Below are positions 10,691 to 22,134 of a stretch of DNA of 64,000 bases, in pieces. The notes beneath the pieces were generated by a model. That model made no database searches. It saw only the letters and a program-made list of their open reading frames with translations, and was not told the origin of the DNA. How positions within the stretch are numbered: position 1 is the stretch's first letter; every line of letters begins with the position of its first letter. The translations under genes and the position numbers were made by a program. Source of the stretch: Aspidapion aeneum (taxonomy: Eukaryota; Arthropoda; Insecta; Coleoptera; Brentidae); NCBI GenBank assembly GCA_963576565.1, contig OY755039.1, positions 87,253,207-87,317,206 of the forward strand, in the 5' to 3' direction.

Positions 10691-11600
10691 AAATATTGTT
10701 TTTCCTACCACCGGTGAGATGCATAGTGCGTTATACCTTCTTATCAAACGCGTTCAAGGTTCTTGCTTTTCTGAGCTTTTTTCTGCGTTATCTAAGGATA
10801 AACCAATACCGAAACCTTTTCGAAAACTTTCACCTTTTCTTGATGAAAATAATATCATTAGAGTCGGTGGCAGATTACAAAAATCTGACCTTTTGTCTTA
10901 TTCTGCAAAACCCCGTCTTACTTTCGAGTAACCATCGTTTAACAACTCTTCTTATCGAGTCCACTCATCGACAATACCTTCATCCTGGGTTTAAAACATT
11001 ACATAATCTGCTTTTACAGCAATTTTGGATATTATCTGCCAGACGGGCAATTCAAAGAACCATATCCAAGTGCTTGCAATGTTTTAGAATCAACCCTGAA
11101 CCATATAAACCGCCCATAATGAGTTCACTTCCGCTCATCGAATCAATCAACTTAAACCTTTTTCGAGTGTAGCTATCGACTTTTGTGGACCTTTCTTTGT
11201 GATTCCTCATCGTTACCGTGGTTGTAAAGCTTCCAAATCGTATGTCTGTGTGTTTGTCTGTACGGCCACACATTGCGTGCATTTGGAATTAACCATGAAA
11301 CTCTCCACCGAAGGGTTTGTAGGTGCATTCCATCGATTCATTTCCAGACGTGGAAGCGTGACGCAATGCTGGTCAGATCAGGGCAGTAATTTTATAGGGT
11401 TTCGTAACCAATTACTTGATTACGCAAGAAGTGCGTCCACCAGACTTTCTATTCGTTGGCATCTGGGACCCCCTCTCAGTCCACATTTCAATGGCCTGGC
11501 AGAAGCTGGCGTCAAAAGTTTTAAAACTCACTTTGTTCGAGTTGTCGGCGACCAGAAGTTGTCCATCATGGAAATGTCCACCCTTACATGTCGCATATAA
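10691..11600 (+). pseudogene. BEL/Pao integrase
   Basis: The HHCC zinc-binding domain is read at 10945-11085 (THRQYLHPGFKTLHNLL with both His, then SKCLQC with both Cys). The catalytic core follows after a frameshift: CGPF at about 11185, ATHCVHLELTMKLSTEGF, and WSDQGSNFIGF with the second Asp near 11375. GLAEAGVKSFK with the Glu lies near 11500. The enzyme would join LTR ends to host DNA, producing the 5-bp duplication seen around this copy. At least three frames are used, so it is a pseudogene. Confidence 0.87.
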
Positions 11601-12041
11601 GCTGTACTTAATAGTCGCCCTTTATCTCCTGCCTCTTCAGACCCACACGATCTTCAACCTCTTACCCCTGAGCATTTTTTGACCCTTGAACCCCTTAATT
11701 CAGAAATTCCGGAGTCAGATTTGTCCGAGGTTCCCCTAAATCGGCTCTCGCGATGGCAACTAATCCAAAAACTACATAATGATTTTTGGAAAAGGTATTC
11801 TGTAGAGTATTTGCATACGCTACAACAGCGATACAAGTGGGCTGATTCGTCCCTAAATATCAAATTAAATGATTTGGTTATCATAACGAGTGATCACATC
11901 CAATCACCTTTGAAATGGCCAGTCGGTCGGGTTATCGAATTGCATCCCGGCGGAGACGGTCAAGTGCGTGTAGCGACGGTACGAACGGCTACCGGTGTTT
12001 ACAAGCGGCCAGTTGTAAAACTGTGCCTCTTGCCGAATTAA
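11601..12041 (+). pseudogene. BEL/Pao integrase C-terminal domain (DUF5641-like)
   Basis: 11679-12041 reads NRLSRWQLIQKLHNDFWKRY, LQQRYKWADSS, LNDLVIITSDHIQSPLKWPV, GRVIELHPGGDGQVRVATVR, and ends KLCLLP. This is the conserved tail of BEL/Pao integrases, placed directly before the 3' untranslated stretch and 3' LTR. The first ~80 bases of the interval carry degraded linker sequence. Confidence 0.85.
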
Positions 12042-12276
12042 AACTAATTTTCATTTTTCTACCTATTGTAGTCGATTATTACAATAGGTAATTCTTTATT
12101 ATTTTTTTTTGAATTTTTGTTTGTTTGTTTTGCCTTTTTCGGATTTTCGTTATCTCTAAATAAACTTACGCTACTTTTCTGTTTTTCATTCATTTATATT
12201 TATCGGTCGATCATTTTTCTTATATCTATATCTGTCCAGCTGATATTCTAAAATTGTGTGTTTTGGAGGGCAGTTA

Positions 12277-12747
12277 TGTTAGCTCCCGCTAGATTTCGCG
12301 GTTGTTTTTAAATTTTAAAATTACACAATTGGATGAAGGACAGAGTACATTTTTCGCGCATTTGACATGCGCACCAAGAATCAGAGAGATCCTTTCTACC
12401 GCCTCGAGAAAAATGGCGTGTTAATTACTTTCTCCAACTATTACAAATTTCTACACTTGAAAGTGCTCGATTTTGGTGTACTGAAGCATGGAACTAGAAA
12501 CTTCAGCCCTTCATCTACGTGGTGCCATCATTAGATCCAATCAGGGGCCCCTGGAACGTGGAGAAATTGGCTGCAAACTGGTGAGTACTTTGTTTCTGAT
12601 TTCCGTTATGTGGGTACCAGCAATTAACCTATGGACCTTTAATTATTTCGTGATTTCGTATCAATATATTTATGTTTGTTCGCGCTTTCATTTAGAAAAA
12701 TATATACAGTCCATTGCAGTTATCGTTTTTCTAACTGCGGGCAAACA
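12277..12747 (+). repeat. BEL/Pao 3' LTR
   Basis: 471-bp partner of 358-828, starting TGTTAG just after a purine-rich TGGAGGGCAG stretch (likely polypurine tract, 12264-12274) and followed by the ACAGT duplication. The AATAAA signal of the 5' LTR is changed here (AGAAAA). Confidence 0.92.
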
Positions 12748-12899
12748 ACAGTTGCAATAACGGACAATAACTTACAATTGTTTTAACACACTTATGATAA
12801 TTCAAGAACCACGCTGTATATTTTTTCACTTAATATTTTTTAAGAAAACGTAAAATCTTACAATGCTATAAAAAAGTATTAATATCTAAGAATTTAATC

Positions 12900-13560
12900 A
12901 AAAATCTTTTACGCATACAATAAAAACTTCTAATTTAAGTATCTTAGTAACCGCTGCTCTAAGCGACATCTAAAAACTATAACTTTTTTACTTAAAAAAA
13001 AATTAAAAAAAAAAGTTTTCGATAGAATCTTGTATTCACCGCGGAACAAAAACGTTAGACCTATTTTAATATAACGGTACCGACCTAGAGAACACCCTGT
13101 ATATTATTTTTTTTTACCAAAATTAAATTGTCCATGCCCAAAAACCACTAAACCCAATTTTTTGTGCAAAATTATAAATTAGTAGAAAGAATTGAAGAAA
13201 GTATCATACATAAATTAGGCATATCAGTCACATGCAATAAAAACTTTAAATGCAAAAATCTCAAAAACCGTTGCTCTGAGCGACTTTAAAATAGTATAAC
13301 TTTTTTACATAAAAAGGATGGCAAAACAATTATTTTACATAAAAACTGGTATACACCAAGGCACAAGAAAAATACACTGATTTTTATGCAATAGCAGTGG
13401 TCCAAAGAACACCCTGTACATTGTACATAAAATTTTTCAACGGAATAGTCTTGCCAATTTTAAAAACTCACAGGCTGGTTAGTTTTTGCAAAAATATTAT
13501 TTAGTAAAAAAGTTATTAAAGAAAATCAAATTGAAAAAATAAAGTTTAACACCCTGTAAC
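12900..13560. repeat. Degenerate ~315-bp tandem duplication
   Basis: Two diverged units follow each other. Landmarks recur in the same order about 315 bp apart: CAATAAAAACTT, CCGTTGCTCTGAGCGAC, TATAACTTTTTTAC and AGAACACCCTGTA. A further ACACCCTGTA occurs near 13549. It looks like an old dispersed repeat with no coding capacity. Confidence 0.6.
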
Positions 13561-15170
13561 TCGGTTAATACGAACTTTTGGGCTAAGGTAAGTATGGCTA
13601 ATTCGTAATATTTTGACCCAAGGAATTTACAGTTTAACTATGTACGATTAGTACTGGGACACCTGTATAACAGAGGCAAAAATAACACGATTTGTTTTAG
13701 AAGGTTTTATTTTAACATTTTAATTAATTAAAAGATAAGTAAAATTATCTTGAGTTTGGTACTTTAAATACATATAAAAACTTAAGGATATAACACTCTA
13801 AACAAGGCCTAAATATAAAATTGAAGATTGTCAAAGTACTCGTTAATCACAATTTTCTCTATTCCTGCTCGTGTGTGCGAAATATTTTGGCTAAGTCCTT
13901 GTCTGCGTTTTAAAAATAAACCTACCCAGTTAGGACCTGAATAATTGTTTTTGAAACAAGAAACTTCCTTCGTTGCCTGTCCAAAAATTTTAAAAAATTC
14001 AGGCATATATTGGCTAAAAAAATTTCGAAAAAAAAGTCACGAAATGTTAAAATTTTGGTTAGTTTCAAAAGAATAAGCGGACTTGGTCAGTTCGCATTTG
14101 CGCTTTGATGAGTTAATAAGCCCCCCTAGTCCCCCTAATGTCACCACTGTTAGGCAACGAGAACTAAATTAGTGAGTTTTTTTTACTTTGGCCTCTAAAC
14201 TATAAAAATCAGTTAATGAACTGATCCCTGATCTGTCACTATCACGACGCATCAATTATTAACCTGATAAAGAAACATTAATACTGTGTGATAGTGTTTA
14301 CTGTTGAAAAATCTTGTTCAGCTTTTAAAAAAAACATAATGTATGTATAGAGATTTTGTCTTGCCTTGAGCGCTATCTTTTAAAATTGTTGTAGTCTTAA
14401 ACTAGTGAACTTTTAGAAGTTCCGCGTCATTTTTAATTTAAAAAAAAGTTATTAAAGAAACGTAACAAAAAAAGACGCAGAAAGTTATTACTTCTAAGAA
14501 GTCTTTATCTAGAGGGCTTTTAGAACATCTTGTGGAGGACTTTTCAAGTGTGAATTTGCCACATGGAAATAACAAGGGTAAAAAAGACGTTATATACACA
14601 GCACCAGAAACTTCAGCAAAAATTACATTTTTATAGCTTAATTCCTCCTTGTTTTTAAGATATCTTTAAGCATGTAGATTTAACAGAACAAAATATGACA
14701 TGGTATGAGGTTTTTTGCTAGTCAAAAATAACTTTGTTATATTTGTTCACGTTAATTTAACGTTGATGTGATTTTTGCCTTGTAGAAAGTACTAAATTGT
14801 AGTTGTACTTTAAGTACTTGTAAGTACTTGAAGTACAATTTCAAGTACTTTACTTAAACTACTACCCAAGAACTATGTGCGCTGCTATATTCGTTGCATA
14901 ATAATTTTTATAAAACTAAAATATACTCTTACACTTATATCTTGTTACGTAACCGTCCTCCTTGCCTTAGAACTAAGTGTAAGTAATTTCAAATTGAAAA
15001 AAGCTCTCATTTTTTCGCTTTCATTAAATCCTTTAAGTTATAGAAGTAGTCGAGATTTTAGATGATAATGCAATTCTTGTGTCATTTTAAAATACCCGTT
15101 TGTAAAAATGTATAACGGTTATTTCGTTTATACGGCATAGAAATTGACTTTGAATCGGCTTTAAAACGGA
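13561..15170. other. AT-rich, no gene; small GTACTT palindromic cluster
   Basis: No supported coding region. 14797-14860 contains clustered AAGTACTT and AGTACTTG words forming a short imperfect palindrome. The rest is AT-rich sequence with no recognised family. Confidence 0.5.
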
Positions 15171-15640
15171 TTCTTAGCTATCGCTAAATTTCGCGGTTGT
15201 TTTTACTTTTTAAAACCACACAATTGGATGACGGACAGAGTACATTTTCGCGCATTTTGACATGCGCACCAAGAATCAGAGAGATCCTTTTCTACCGCCT
15301 CGAGAAAATGGCGTGTTAATTTACTTTCTCCAACTATTACAAATTTCTACACTTGAAAGTGCTCGATTTTTTTGTACTGAAGCATAGAACTGGAAACTTC
15401 GGCCCTTCAGCTGCGTGGTGCCATCATTAGATCAAGACAGGGGCCCCTGGAACGTGGAGAAATTGGCTGCAAACTGGTGAGTGCTTTGTTTCTGATTTCC
15501 GTTATGTGGTACCAACAATTAACCTATGGACCTTAATTATTTCGTGATTTCATATCAATATATTTATGTTTGTTCGCGCTTCATTTAATAAAATATATAC
15601 AGTCCACTGCAGTTATCGTTTTCCTAATTGCGGGAATACA
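15171..15640 (+). repeat. Solo BEL/Pao LTR
   Basis: About 470 bp matching the two LTRs at 358-828 and 12277-12747, with more small indels. It is flanked by the 5-bp duplication ACGGA (15166-15170 and 15641-15645). No internal region is attached, so it formed by LTR-LTR recombination of a separate, older insertion. The AATAAA signal is retained. Confidence 0.9.
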
Positions 15641-15660
15641 ACGGATTTAGAACTAACTGA

Positions 15661-15878
15661 AGCTAGAGTCCCTGTATGTTGACATATTTTGATACCAAAT
15701 ATGTCAACATACAGGGACTCTAGCTGAAGCTAGAGTTCCTCTATGCTGACATATTTAAATATTATATCCAAATATGTCAGCATACAGGGACTCTAGCTGA
15801 AGCTAGTGTACCTAAATATTTTGACAGTTTCTAAGACTTTGCAAGCAAAAATTGTCAAAATATTTAGGGACACTAGCT
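15661..15878. repeat. Array of three tandem hairpins
   Basis: Three foldbacks follow head to tail with 2-bp GA spacers. Hairpin 1 (15661-15725) has a perfect 29-bp stem and 7-nt loop. Hairpin 2 (15728-15798) has a 29-bp stem with about two mismatches. Hairpin 3 (15801-15878) has a ~26-bp stem. The outer stem ends (AGCTAG...CTAGCT) are shared. The inner stem of hairpin 3 is unlike hairpins 1 and 2. A partial fourth start (GAAGCTA) follows. Confidence 0.85.
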
Positions 15879-15914
15879 GAAGCTATTTTATATATTACCG
15901 CTAGAAATGCCACG

Positions 15915-16161
15915 ATAGAGAATTATTAAAATACAGCCAGGCTATGATTGTGTCAGGCACTATTTTGACACATTCACTTTGAAAACTGATAGTTGATCCT
16001 TCAAAATTGACATACCAAAGTCGAATTTAAAACTTTCGTCGTTTATTTTCAAATAATAAAAGAACCGTTTCTTGAAAGATCACAGCTGATATTACAATGT
16101 GAAGGTGTCAAAATTGTGCCTGGCACTATTATAGCCTGGCTTTCTTTCAATAATTCTCTAT
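15915..16161. mobile_element. MITE with ~57-bp terminal inverted repeats
   Basis: The left arm starts ATAGAGAATTATT at 15915 and ends near 15971. Its inverted partner is 16105-16161. Both contain AGCCAGGCTA and GTGTCAGGCAC-like words. No coding capacity and no clear target duplication. A partial copy of the right arm occurs at 55822-55888. Confidence 0.78.
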
Positions 16162-18540
16162 TATCTGGGCATACGGGCGAATATCAAAAATTTGCCACTT
16201 TTAAAGTTGGAAATTTGAAATTTACAGAACTTCTCGATATAATATGGGCAGTTTTCTATGTGTTGAATGAGGCCGAACTGGTAAATTTGAGGAAAAACTA
16301 TAGTGTATGTGCGGGTGTGATGGTGTGTGTCTTTATTATTTCTGTCCGTAACACAATAGCTCCTAAACCGCTAAACCGATTTATATAAAATTCTCAAGTA
16401 AAATAGTGCTCGAGACTCTAACGAGCTGATTAGAGTTTTTTGACAATTAAGTAATTAAAAAAATGCTAACTATTTACTAGAGCATCGTATCAATATGCGG
16501 TTTTCGTATATGTTATAACCAAAAACTTTGAAAGAACTTTAATTTCTAAGATATTTACAAAAAACACTTTTCAAGACTGATATATTATTATGGTTTCATT
16601 TAAAGTGTGCTAGTAGGCTAGCTAGGAAGGTATCAGTTCCGTGATAGATCCATTTATTTAATAAGGGTTGGTAAGAAACACTTCCTATAAAATATTTTTA
16701 GAGTATTTAAATATATTGCAAAATAAGCGAGCGATTAAATATTAAAAAAATCGTTTTAAAATTTTAAAGAAACAAAATTTTGAAAATTTTATTATTTTGC
16801 TATAAACTCCAATTTAAAGCCATTTTTATTTTCGAAAAAAATGATGGGGTCCGTATTTAATTTTTTTATGTTTGACTTTGTTGTTGTGTTAAAAACTAGG
16901 CATTTTGTGAAAAATTTGAAAGTGTAATTTTTTTCCTCAAAATAAGATGCTCTATATGTGTTTTTACAGAATTGAAATATTTTGTAAATTAGGCAAGTTA
17001 TAAAGGTTTGTTGAATTTATAACCGTTTCAAAAAGCCCCCGTAGAATAAAAAAAATTATATAGAATGAAAAAAAATCTGTTAACATCATTTTTAAGAGCT
17101 CAAGAAAAGAGCACGATAAGGTAAATTCCGCAGATCGCTATCTTTATAAATAACCGATTTTTTCCTTTTAGTCCCATCGAACACTGTTTACTGTGGACTT
17201 GAGACCCTGAACATATAGACATATTTGAAAGAAATAGAGACGCGACAAATCCATCAAAGTCACTCAAACACACATTTTTTGGTTATGTTATTTTCTTGCC
17301 AAGTTCATTGGCGCATCACTAAAATAATTTATGTTCTCAGGAGTGAGTAACATCAAACATCATGCAACATATACAGGGGCGGATCTTGAAACTTTATTTG
17401 GGGGGAGGGGGAAACATCATAATAAATATTGCAAAAAACTATTTGGCATAGTGACCAGGAGGGGTATTGTGTATGTCAAAATTAAAAAACTATTACTTTT
17501 GGGGGACGTAATTTCCCCTTTTTTCCTGTCCGTAGATCTGCGCCTGACACGATTGTCCGTCAGCCCCTGTAAATGTTTGTCAAAAATCGATTATTTCTAA
17601 ATTCCGATGATTATGCCGCGTCTTTATTTATTTAAAATATATCACACATACATTATCTCTACTGTGGACTACAAGATCAAATTTTACACAGGATCATCGA
17701 CCATATAACTGAAACTGAATTTAGTCCGGGTAGAGATTGATTTAAACTTGATCTGAGTTCCATATAACCGTAGCGCGTTTTCTTTTGAGCGGCACAGTAA
17801 AAGCAATTGTTGTTAACTTCTTAGGCAAATATCTTTTAAATCATAGCACTATAACTGCTGTTAGACACAACAATGGTTTGTTTATAAGGCGTGGTCTTTC
17901 TTAAACACTTTTAAATAATAATTTTTTTTCGATCGCAATCGTGAAAGTGAAAATTTGTAGATTATTTCCTATTATTTGGTCTAATTGCGAGGCTTTGTAG
18001 TAGCCTACGCTGAAAAGTTTTATTTAATTGTTTATTAATTTTTATTTTATTTGTAATAAATAACCACTTATTTCTTTTTTCTTACTAGAATGCCGATAAC
18101 AAGTTGACTTGGTGTGTCATCTAGTGACAATAAGCAAAAGTTTGTAATGGTTCAATATTTGGTTAATTACCAAAAAATTGCCACTTTTGATGTCACCACC
18201 TCCCTAGTCAAGTTTTTTACCTTCCTAGCCCGCGCAGAAATGGCTAGAGAAGGTACCTATTATTTTCGACGAAAATATTTTTTTTTCAGTTAACGCCGAA
18301 TATGTGTTATTAGGGTGTATTTTGTTGTACACAGTATGTACACATAAATCCTATATTTTACGGGCGGTTTTTCACAGATATTAGTTTTTCAGTTTTGTCC
18401 TAGTTGTTTTCGAAACTTTTTATTTTATTTTGCCTACAAAACACAAAACAGGCTTGTAACAGATAAATAAAAGATAAAAAAACTTCAACAAATATTGTGT
18501 CTGCAAAAAGGTAACACCTGTGTATGGATTCTTGAAACGG
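16162..18540. other. AT-rich sequence without supported genes
   Basis: No real gene seen. 17374-17569 starts CAGGGGCGGATC and ends GCCCCTG, like a short hAT-type MITE, but no matching 8-bp flanks are present. 16330-16400 carries a stretch like common insect dispersed repeats (GTAACACAATAGCTCCTAAACC). Short open frames here show no family signature. Confidence 0.45.
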
Positions 18541-19160
18541 GTGTGAGTGAGAATGAGCAACTCCCCACTTCAGGACCAATAGAGATGCGGAAATCAAGTG
18601 AGATCGCATGCGCAGTTTGACTTTCACCCGATTTTGAGGGAGTACTCCTTCTCCTCCATTCAAGAATTCATACACTGGACGTCTAAATATCACGTGACAC
18701 AAGTTAGCTAATTGAGTGCCTGCGAAAGGTCCCAAATATGTTTTTTTTTGCAATAAGACAACGATTACGAATAAATAAGCTTTAAGTATATCTTAAAAAC
18801 GAAAAAAATAGTAATATATATTTTTTATATAGTAATTTTTTCACTCAAAATAAAAATGAGGAAGACATGTTTAAACTACTTCAGATCCATTGGTTATGGA
18901 TCGCCGGGTGTTTTCTTCAAAGAGTAAGAGCGCCTGCGCCTGTGTCATAAATCCAAGATTGCGAATTTTTCCATCTTTTTTCACTTACTTTTGCTTCCCA
19001 AGTAACATTTCTTTATTTATAGCACAAGCTAAAAGGTTACCAGCGCCTTCCTTAAAACCATTAGTTTTAATGTTTGGTCGCTAGCGCGTTCCCATTACCC
19101 TTATATACCCCTTAGACCTCCTAAATGGGACTCCCCAATTGGTGGTGGCAACCTATGTGT
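18541..19160. other. Mixed-composition sequence, nothing recognised
   Basis: 18541-18720 is less AT-rich than its surroundings. It has an open minus-strand frame (18753-18400) without any recognised domain, so I do not call it a gene. Nothing else is visible. Confidence 0.4.
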
Positions 19161-19167
19161 TAAACTC

Positions 19168-19782
19168 ACTATAAAACCATAAGAAATAAACTCCAGCTTC
19201 GCCCTCTAGCGGTTCCACCAGTATAGAACCATTTAGAGGCTAAAGCTATTATGCCAGGTTCTAAAATCAACTCAGAAACGTCCTCTATCCTATTATAAAA
19301 CTTAATTTGGTAATTTGGTATCCTGGCGATTCTGTTGAATACCATAATACCTTTGGAGTAAAGAAGTTTTCCTATAAAAGCTATGGCGATATTTTAGATT
19401 CACAATGGCTATATAAAATAATTTAGGTCACAAAATTGCCAAAAATGTCAGTCCCAAAATTATTTTATCACATAAAAATATACCTTGTTTGTCGTTTTGT
19501 TGATGATCAATTTGCCTGCCAGATTTATTTTTCTGATAAAATCGTATCTGAAAAGCTCTCAAAACAAGCGCGCCAGCTCAAAAATGCTTTTTAATAGTTT
19601 TTTTGATAACAAAATAGCAAATATTTAAAATTAAAAAAATAATTTACACGATTCACCATTGGTTTACATGAATCAAAATTAAAGTAAAATTATTGTTAAA
19701 AAACACTGCTAAAAGGATAGATATTTTCTCTTTACAATATTTGTTAAATAAATTTATATACGCCATTATGGTTTTATAGTGG
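19168..19782. repeat. Possible TIR element with 16-bp ends
   Basis: CACTATAAAACCATAA near 19168 is matched exactly in inverted orientation near 19767-19782. The interior is AT-rich and non-coding. No target duplication was confirmed, so this may be a chance or decayed element. Confidence 0.4.
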
Positions 19783-20179
19783 TTACTTGGTTTTATTTGT
19801 TACTGTACCGCAACAAGGATTTTTGAGTGCCCTTATGAAACAAAAAAAAGAACAAAGTAAACATAGTCAACATAACCTCACTTAAAATTTTTGTATTTGT
19901 TTTTTAAAGTGTTTAAAAGCGTATTCAACACTTTTAAATGTTTTTTATCGTGCAATTTCGACACAATCGAGAGGGCCAGTGCAATGATATTCGTTGTGCC
20001 TGCAGGTTGGAGGGCAACCTCTTATATTGGCCGTCTAAACAGGCCTTTTCTAGGCCTGGGTGTCCTACCCAGGAGGACGGAAACTAAACAATTATGGGCA
20101 TTAAATAATCAATCTTGCAATAGGTAGGCACTAATCTGTACCTAGGTATACCTATTATTTTTACCAGAAATACCTAAAA

Positions 20180-20760
20180 AAAAAAAACACGAAAGTAGAA
20201 CCCTTAAGGAAACAAGGTTTTATATGGCCGCCTATTTAAATAATATTTAATATACAGCTATGGGTAACTATAAATACAAAATAATTAAGTTTGCCTTTAA
20301 GCCTTCCTATAAAATCTTTTTAAAATGCCTAAAAGTAATGGGGCAAAAACAAAAAGTCTAAAGTTTATATTTACCACTCTTAAAAACCTTAAGGAAACTA
20401 GGTTCTATATGGCCGCCTATCTAATCATATTTACTTTTAAACTACTGGTACTATAAAAACAAAAGGATATAAGGTAACCTTTCAGCTCTATTATAAAACG
20501 CTTTTGTGATGACCTAAAGTAATGAAAAAAACTAAATGACCAAAGTTTATATTTATTCCTTTTTAAAAACTTTAGGTAAAAGGGTTTTATAAGACCATCT
20601 TTATAAATCAGAAATCAATAAAACCAAAAGTATCTAAAAGGAACAGAAGGAATATCAGTTTTATTAAAACCCCTTTATAAATCATTTTTTGGTTGTATAA
20701 TACCTCTTTAGGTAATTGGCAATGTAAAGTACCTTTATAAAGCCAAATTGATCCTAAAAC
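20180..20760. repeat. Degenerate ~185-bp tandem repeat
   Basis: Units begin near 20205, 20391 and 20572 with AAGGAAACAAGGTT-like sequence followed by TATGGCCGCCTAT. Later shared blocks are AAAGTTTATATTTA and CCTATAAAA. The periods are about 186 and 181 bp. Words of the form TATAAAACC or GGTTTTATA recur across 19.1-20.8 kb on both strands. Confidence 0.6.
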
Positions 20761-21050
20761 CCATAATAGCACCCTCTAAATAACTTAGCAACCAAATTAA
20801 TAAAACCTTGAGTGGCAATAATGTTACTTGAGTTTTAACGTTTGCAATATCAACTCCACAGACAAATTGTATGGATTATGATTTGTACGCAATAGAACAA
20901 CTATTTAATTGTCGTTTTAATATGCTTTATATCTCAATAATTACAAAAGATGATATTTTTAAATATTAAAAAAAATTATAAACGTTCAAGATTGAGCAAG
21001 AAAGTTTTAGACTACACTCGATCGAGCGATTATCTAATTATTTTTATACC

Positions 21051-21258
21051 GCGGGGCAAGCGCGGATCTGGGTCAAAATCTAGGGGGGGTAATAGTCGAC
21101 AAACATATTTTTGGTAATATAATTTTTTTTCTTGGGGGGTAATTCTCCTGTTTTACCTTATTTTATTAAGAAAAAGTGCATATTTTTGTTTCTAGTTTCT
21201 AGGGGAAGGGGGTAATTACCCCTTTACCCCCCGCCCCCCATTTTCGCGCTTGCCGCGG
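21051..21258. mobile_element. Short G-rich MITE-like element
   Basis: The ends are inverted: CCGCGGGGCAAGCGCGGATC at the left and CGCGCTTGCCGCGGGG at the right. The interior has GGGGGG-TAAT runs and mirrored TACCCC runs. It resembles widespread short insect MITEs and has no coding capacity. Confidence 0.6.
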
Positions 21259-21889
21259 GGCCAGCCTTTTATCTAGGGGTAGGATCTTTGCATTGGCCAT
21301 CAGGATTGCATGGGAGAAGAGAAATGCATAAAATCAACGTCGCTTTATATAAGTGACAAGCGGTGCGGTACACAACCAGAATAATACATAATACATAAAA
21401 ACTCTGCTTGTTCCTAAAAGTAAATAATTTACTTACGTTTACATTACATTATTTTCGTTACACATTCACCAAAGTCAATTTTTTTTAAAGATAACTTACC
21501 AATCTACGGTAAGCTACCTAATATTTAATTTTAGTTTTTTAATTATTAAACTACAGTGACGCAGCGTGAGTAAGGGACGCGTTAGGGGGCAAGACTCTAG
21601 GGGGTGGCAGAGGTGGTATGAAGCCTCAAATGTAGATCCTAATTGAGTACGTTTCCTAGACAAATACTAAAATTATGAGTAGTAGTCCTTCTTAATCCAC
21701 AAACGAACATTTGAAAAAAGGAGCAGACATTTCTTGAGTAAACGCATCGGAGACGAAATTTTCATAAAATATTGGAGGAATAATACTTTAAATGCTCGCG
21801 GGCGAAAATAGATACCAAGCAAAATTTTTATAACTCAAAACCTAAAGAAAAAAGTTTGAATCCGGAAAAATATGCCGCAGGTAGCAAAA

Positions 21890-22100
21890 ATCTTTTCACA
21901 TTAATAGGGAACTTGCCCATTTTTTTTTTATTTTACTAAAATGTGTGTTTCTGTATAAAAACGCATTATACCAAATATCAGCCCTTAAATCACAATACTT
22001 ATTTTACAATAAATAATTAAAGTTGGAATCACTGACTGGTATATTCAAACACAGCAAAATGCGCGGCAGCCGCTGTGACGTCACTCCTTCGAAAAATCCC
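21890..22100 (-). repeat. Dispersed repeat, copy related to 30965-31170
   Basis: Its reverse complement shares the order TGACGTCAC, GGCAGC-CGCG, TTCAAA and GGGCAAGTTCCCTATT with 30965-31170. The two copies are diverged. No coding capacity. Confidence 0.5.
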
Positions 22101-22134
22101 GGGCCCCTTATGAGTATAACGGCCATTCGGTTCA

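Larger units (their letters stand above)
353..12752 (+). mobile_element. BEL/Pao LTR retrotransposon, defective, with nested LINEs
   Basis: The element is bounded by two 471-bp LTRs and flanked by the 5-bp duplication ACAGT (353-357 and 12748-12752), the size expected for BEL/Pao. The plus-strand internal region runs gag (from 6875), aspartic protease, reverse transcriptase, RNase H, integrase and a C-terminal domain ending at 12041, which is the BEL/Pao order. Removing the LINE insertion (1068-6683 plus one copy of its 12-bp duplication) leaves about 6.8 kb, a normal full length. The two LTRs differ at roughly a dozen positions by eye (about 2.5%) with no indels, so the insertion is fairly old. 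Gag and pol are broken by many frameshifts and stops, so the copy is not autonomous. No clear TGG-type primer-binding site follows the 5' LTR. Confidence 0.93.

Noticed and set aside
17374..17569. hAT-like MITE with CAGGGGC/GCCCCTG ends
   Set aside because: The 8-bp flanks do not match (AACATATA versus TAAATGTT) and inner ends are not well inverted.
18400..18753. 117-codon minus-strand frame as a gene
   Set aside because: No recognisable motif, no neighbour support and no splice or start context.
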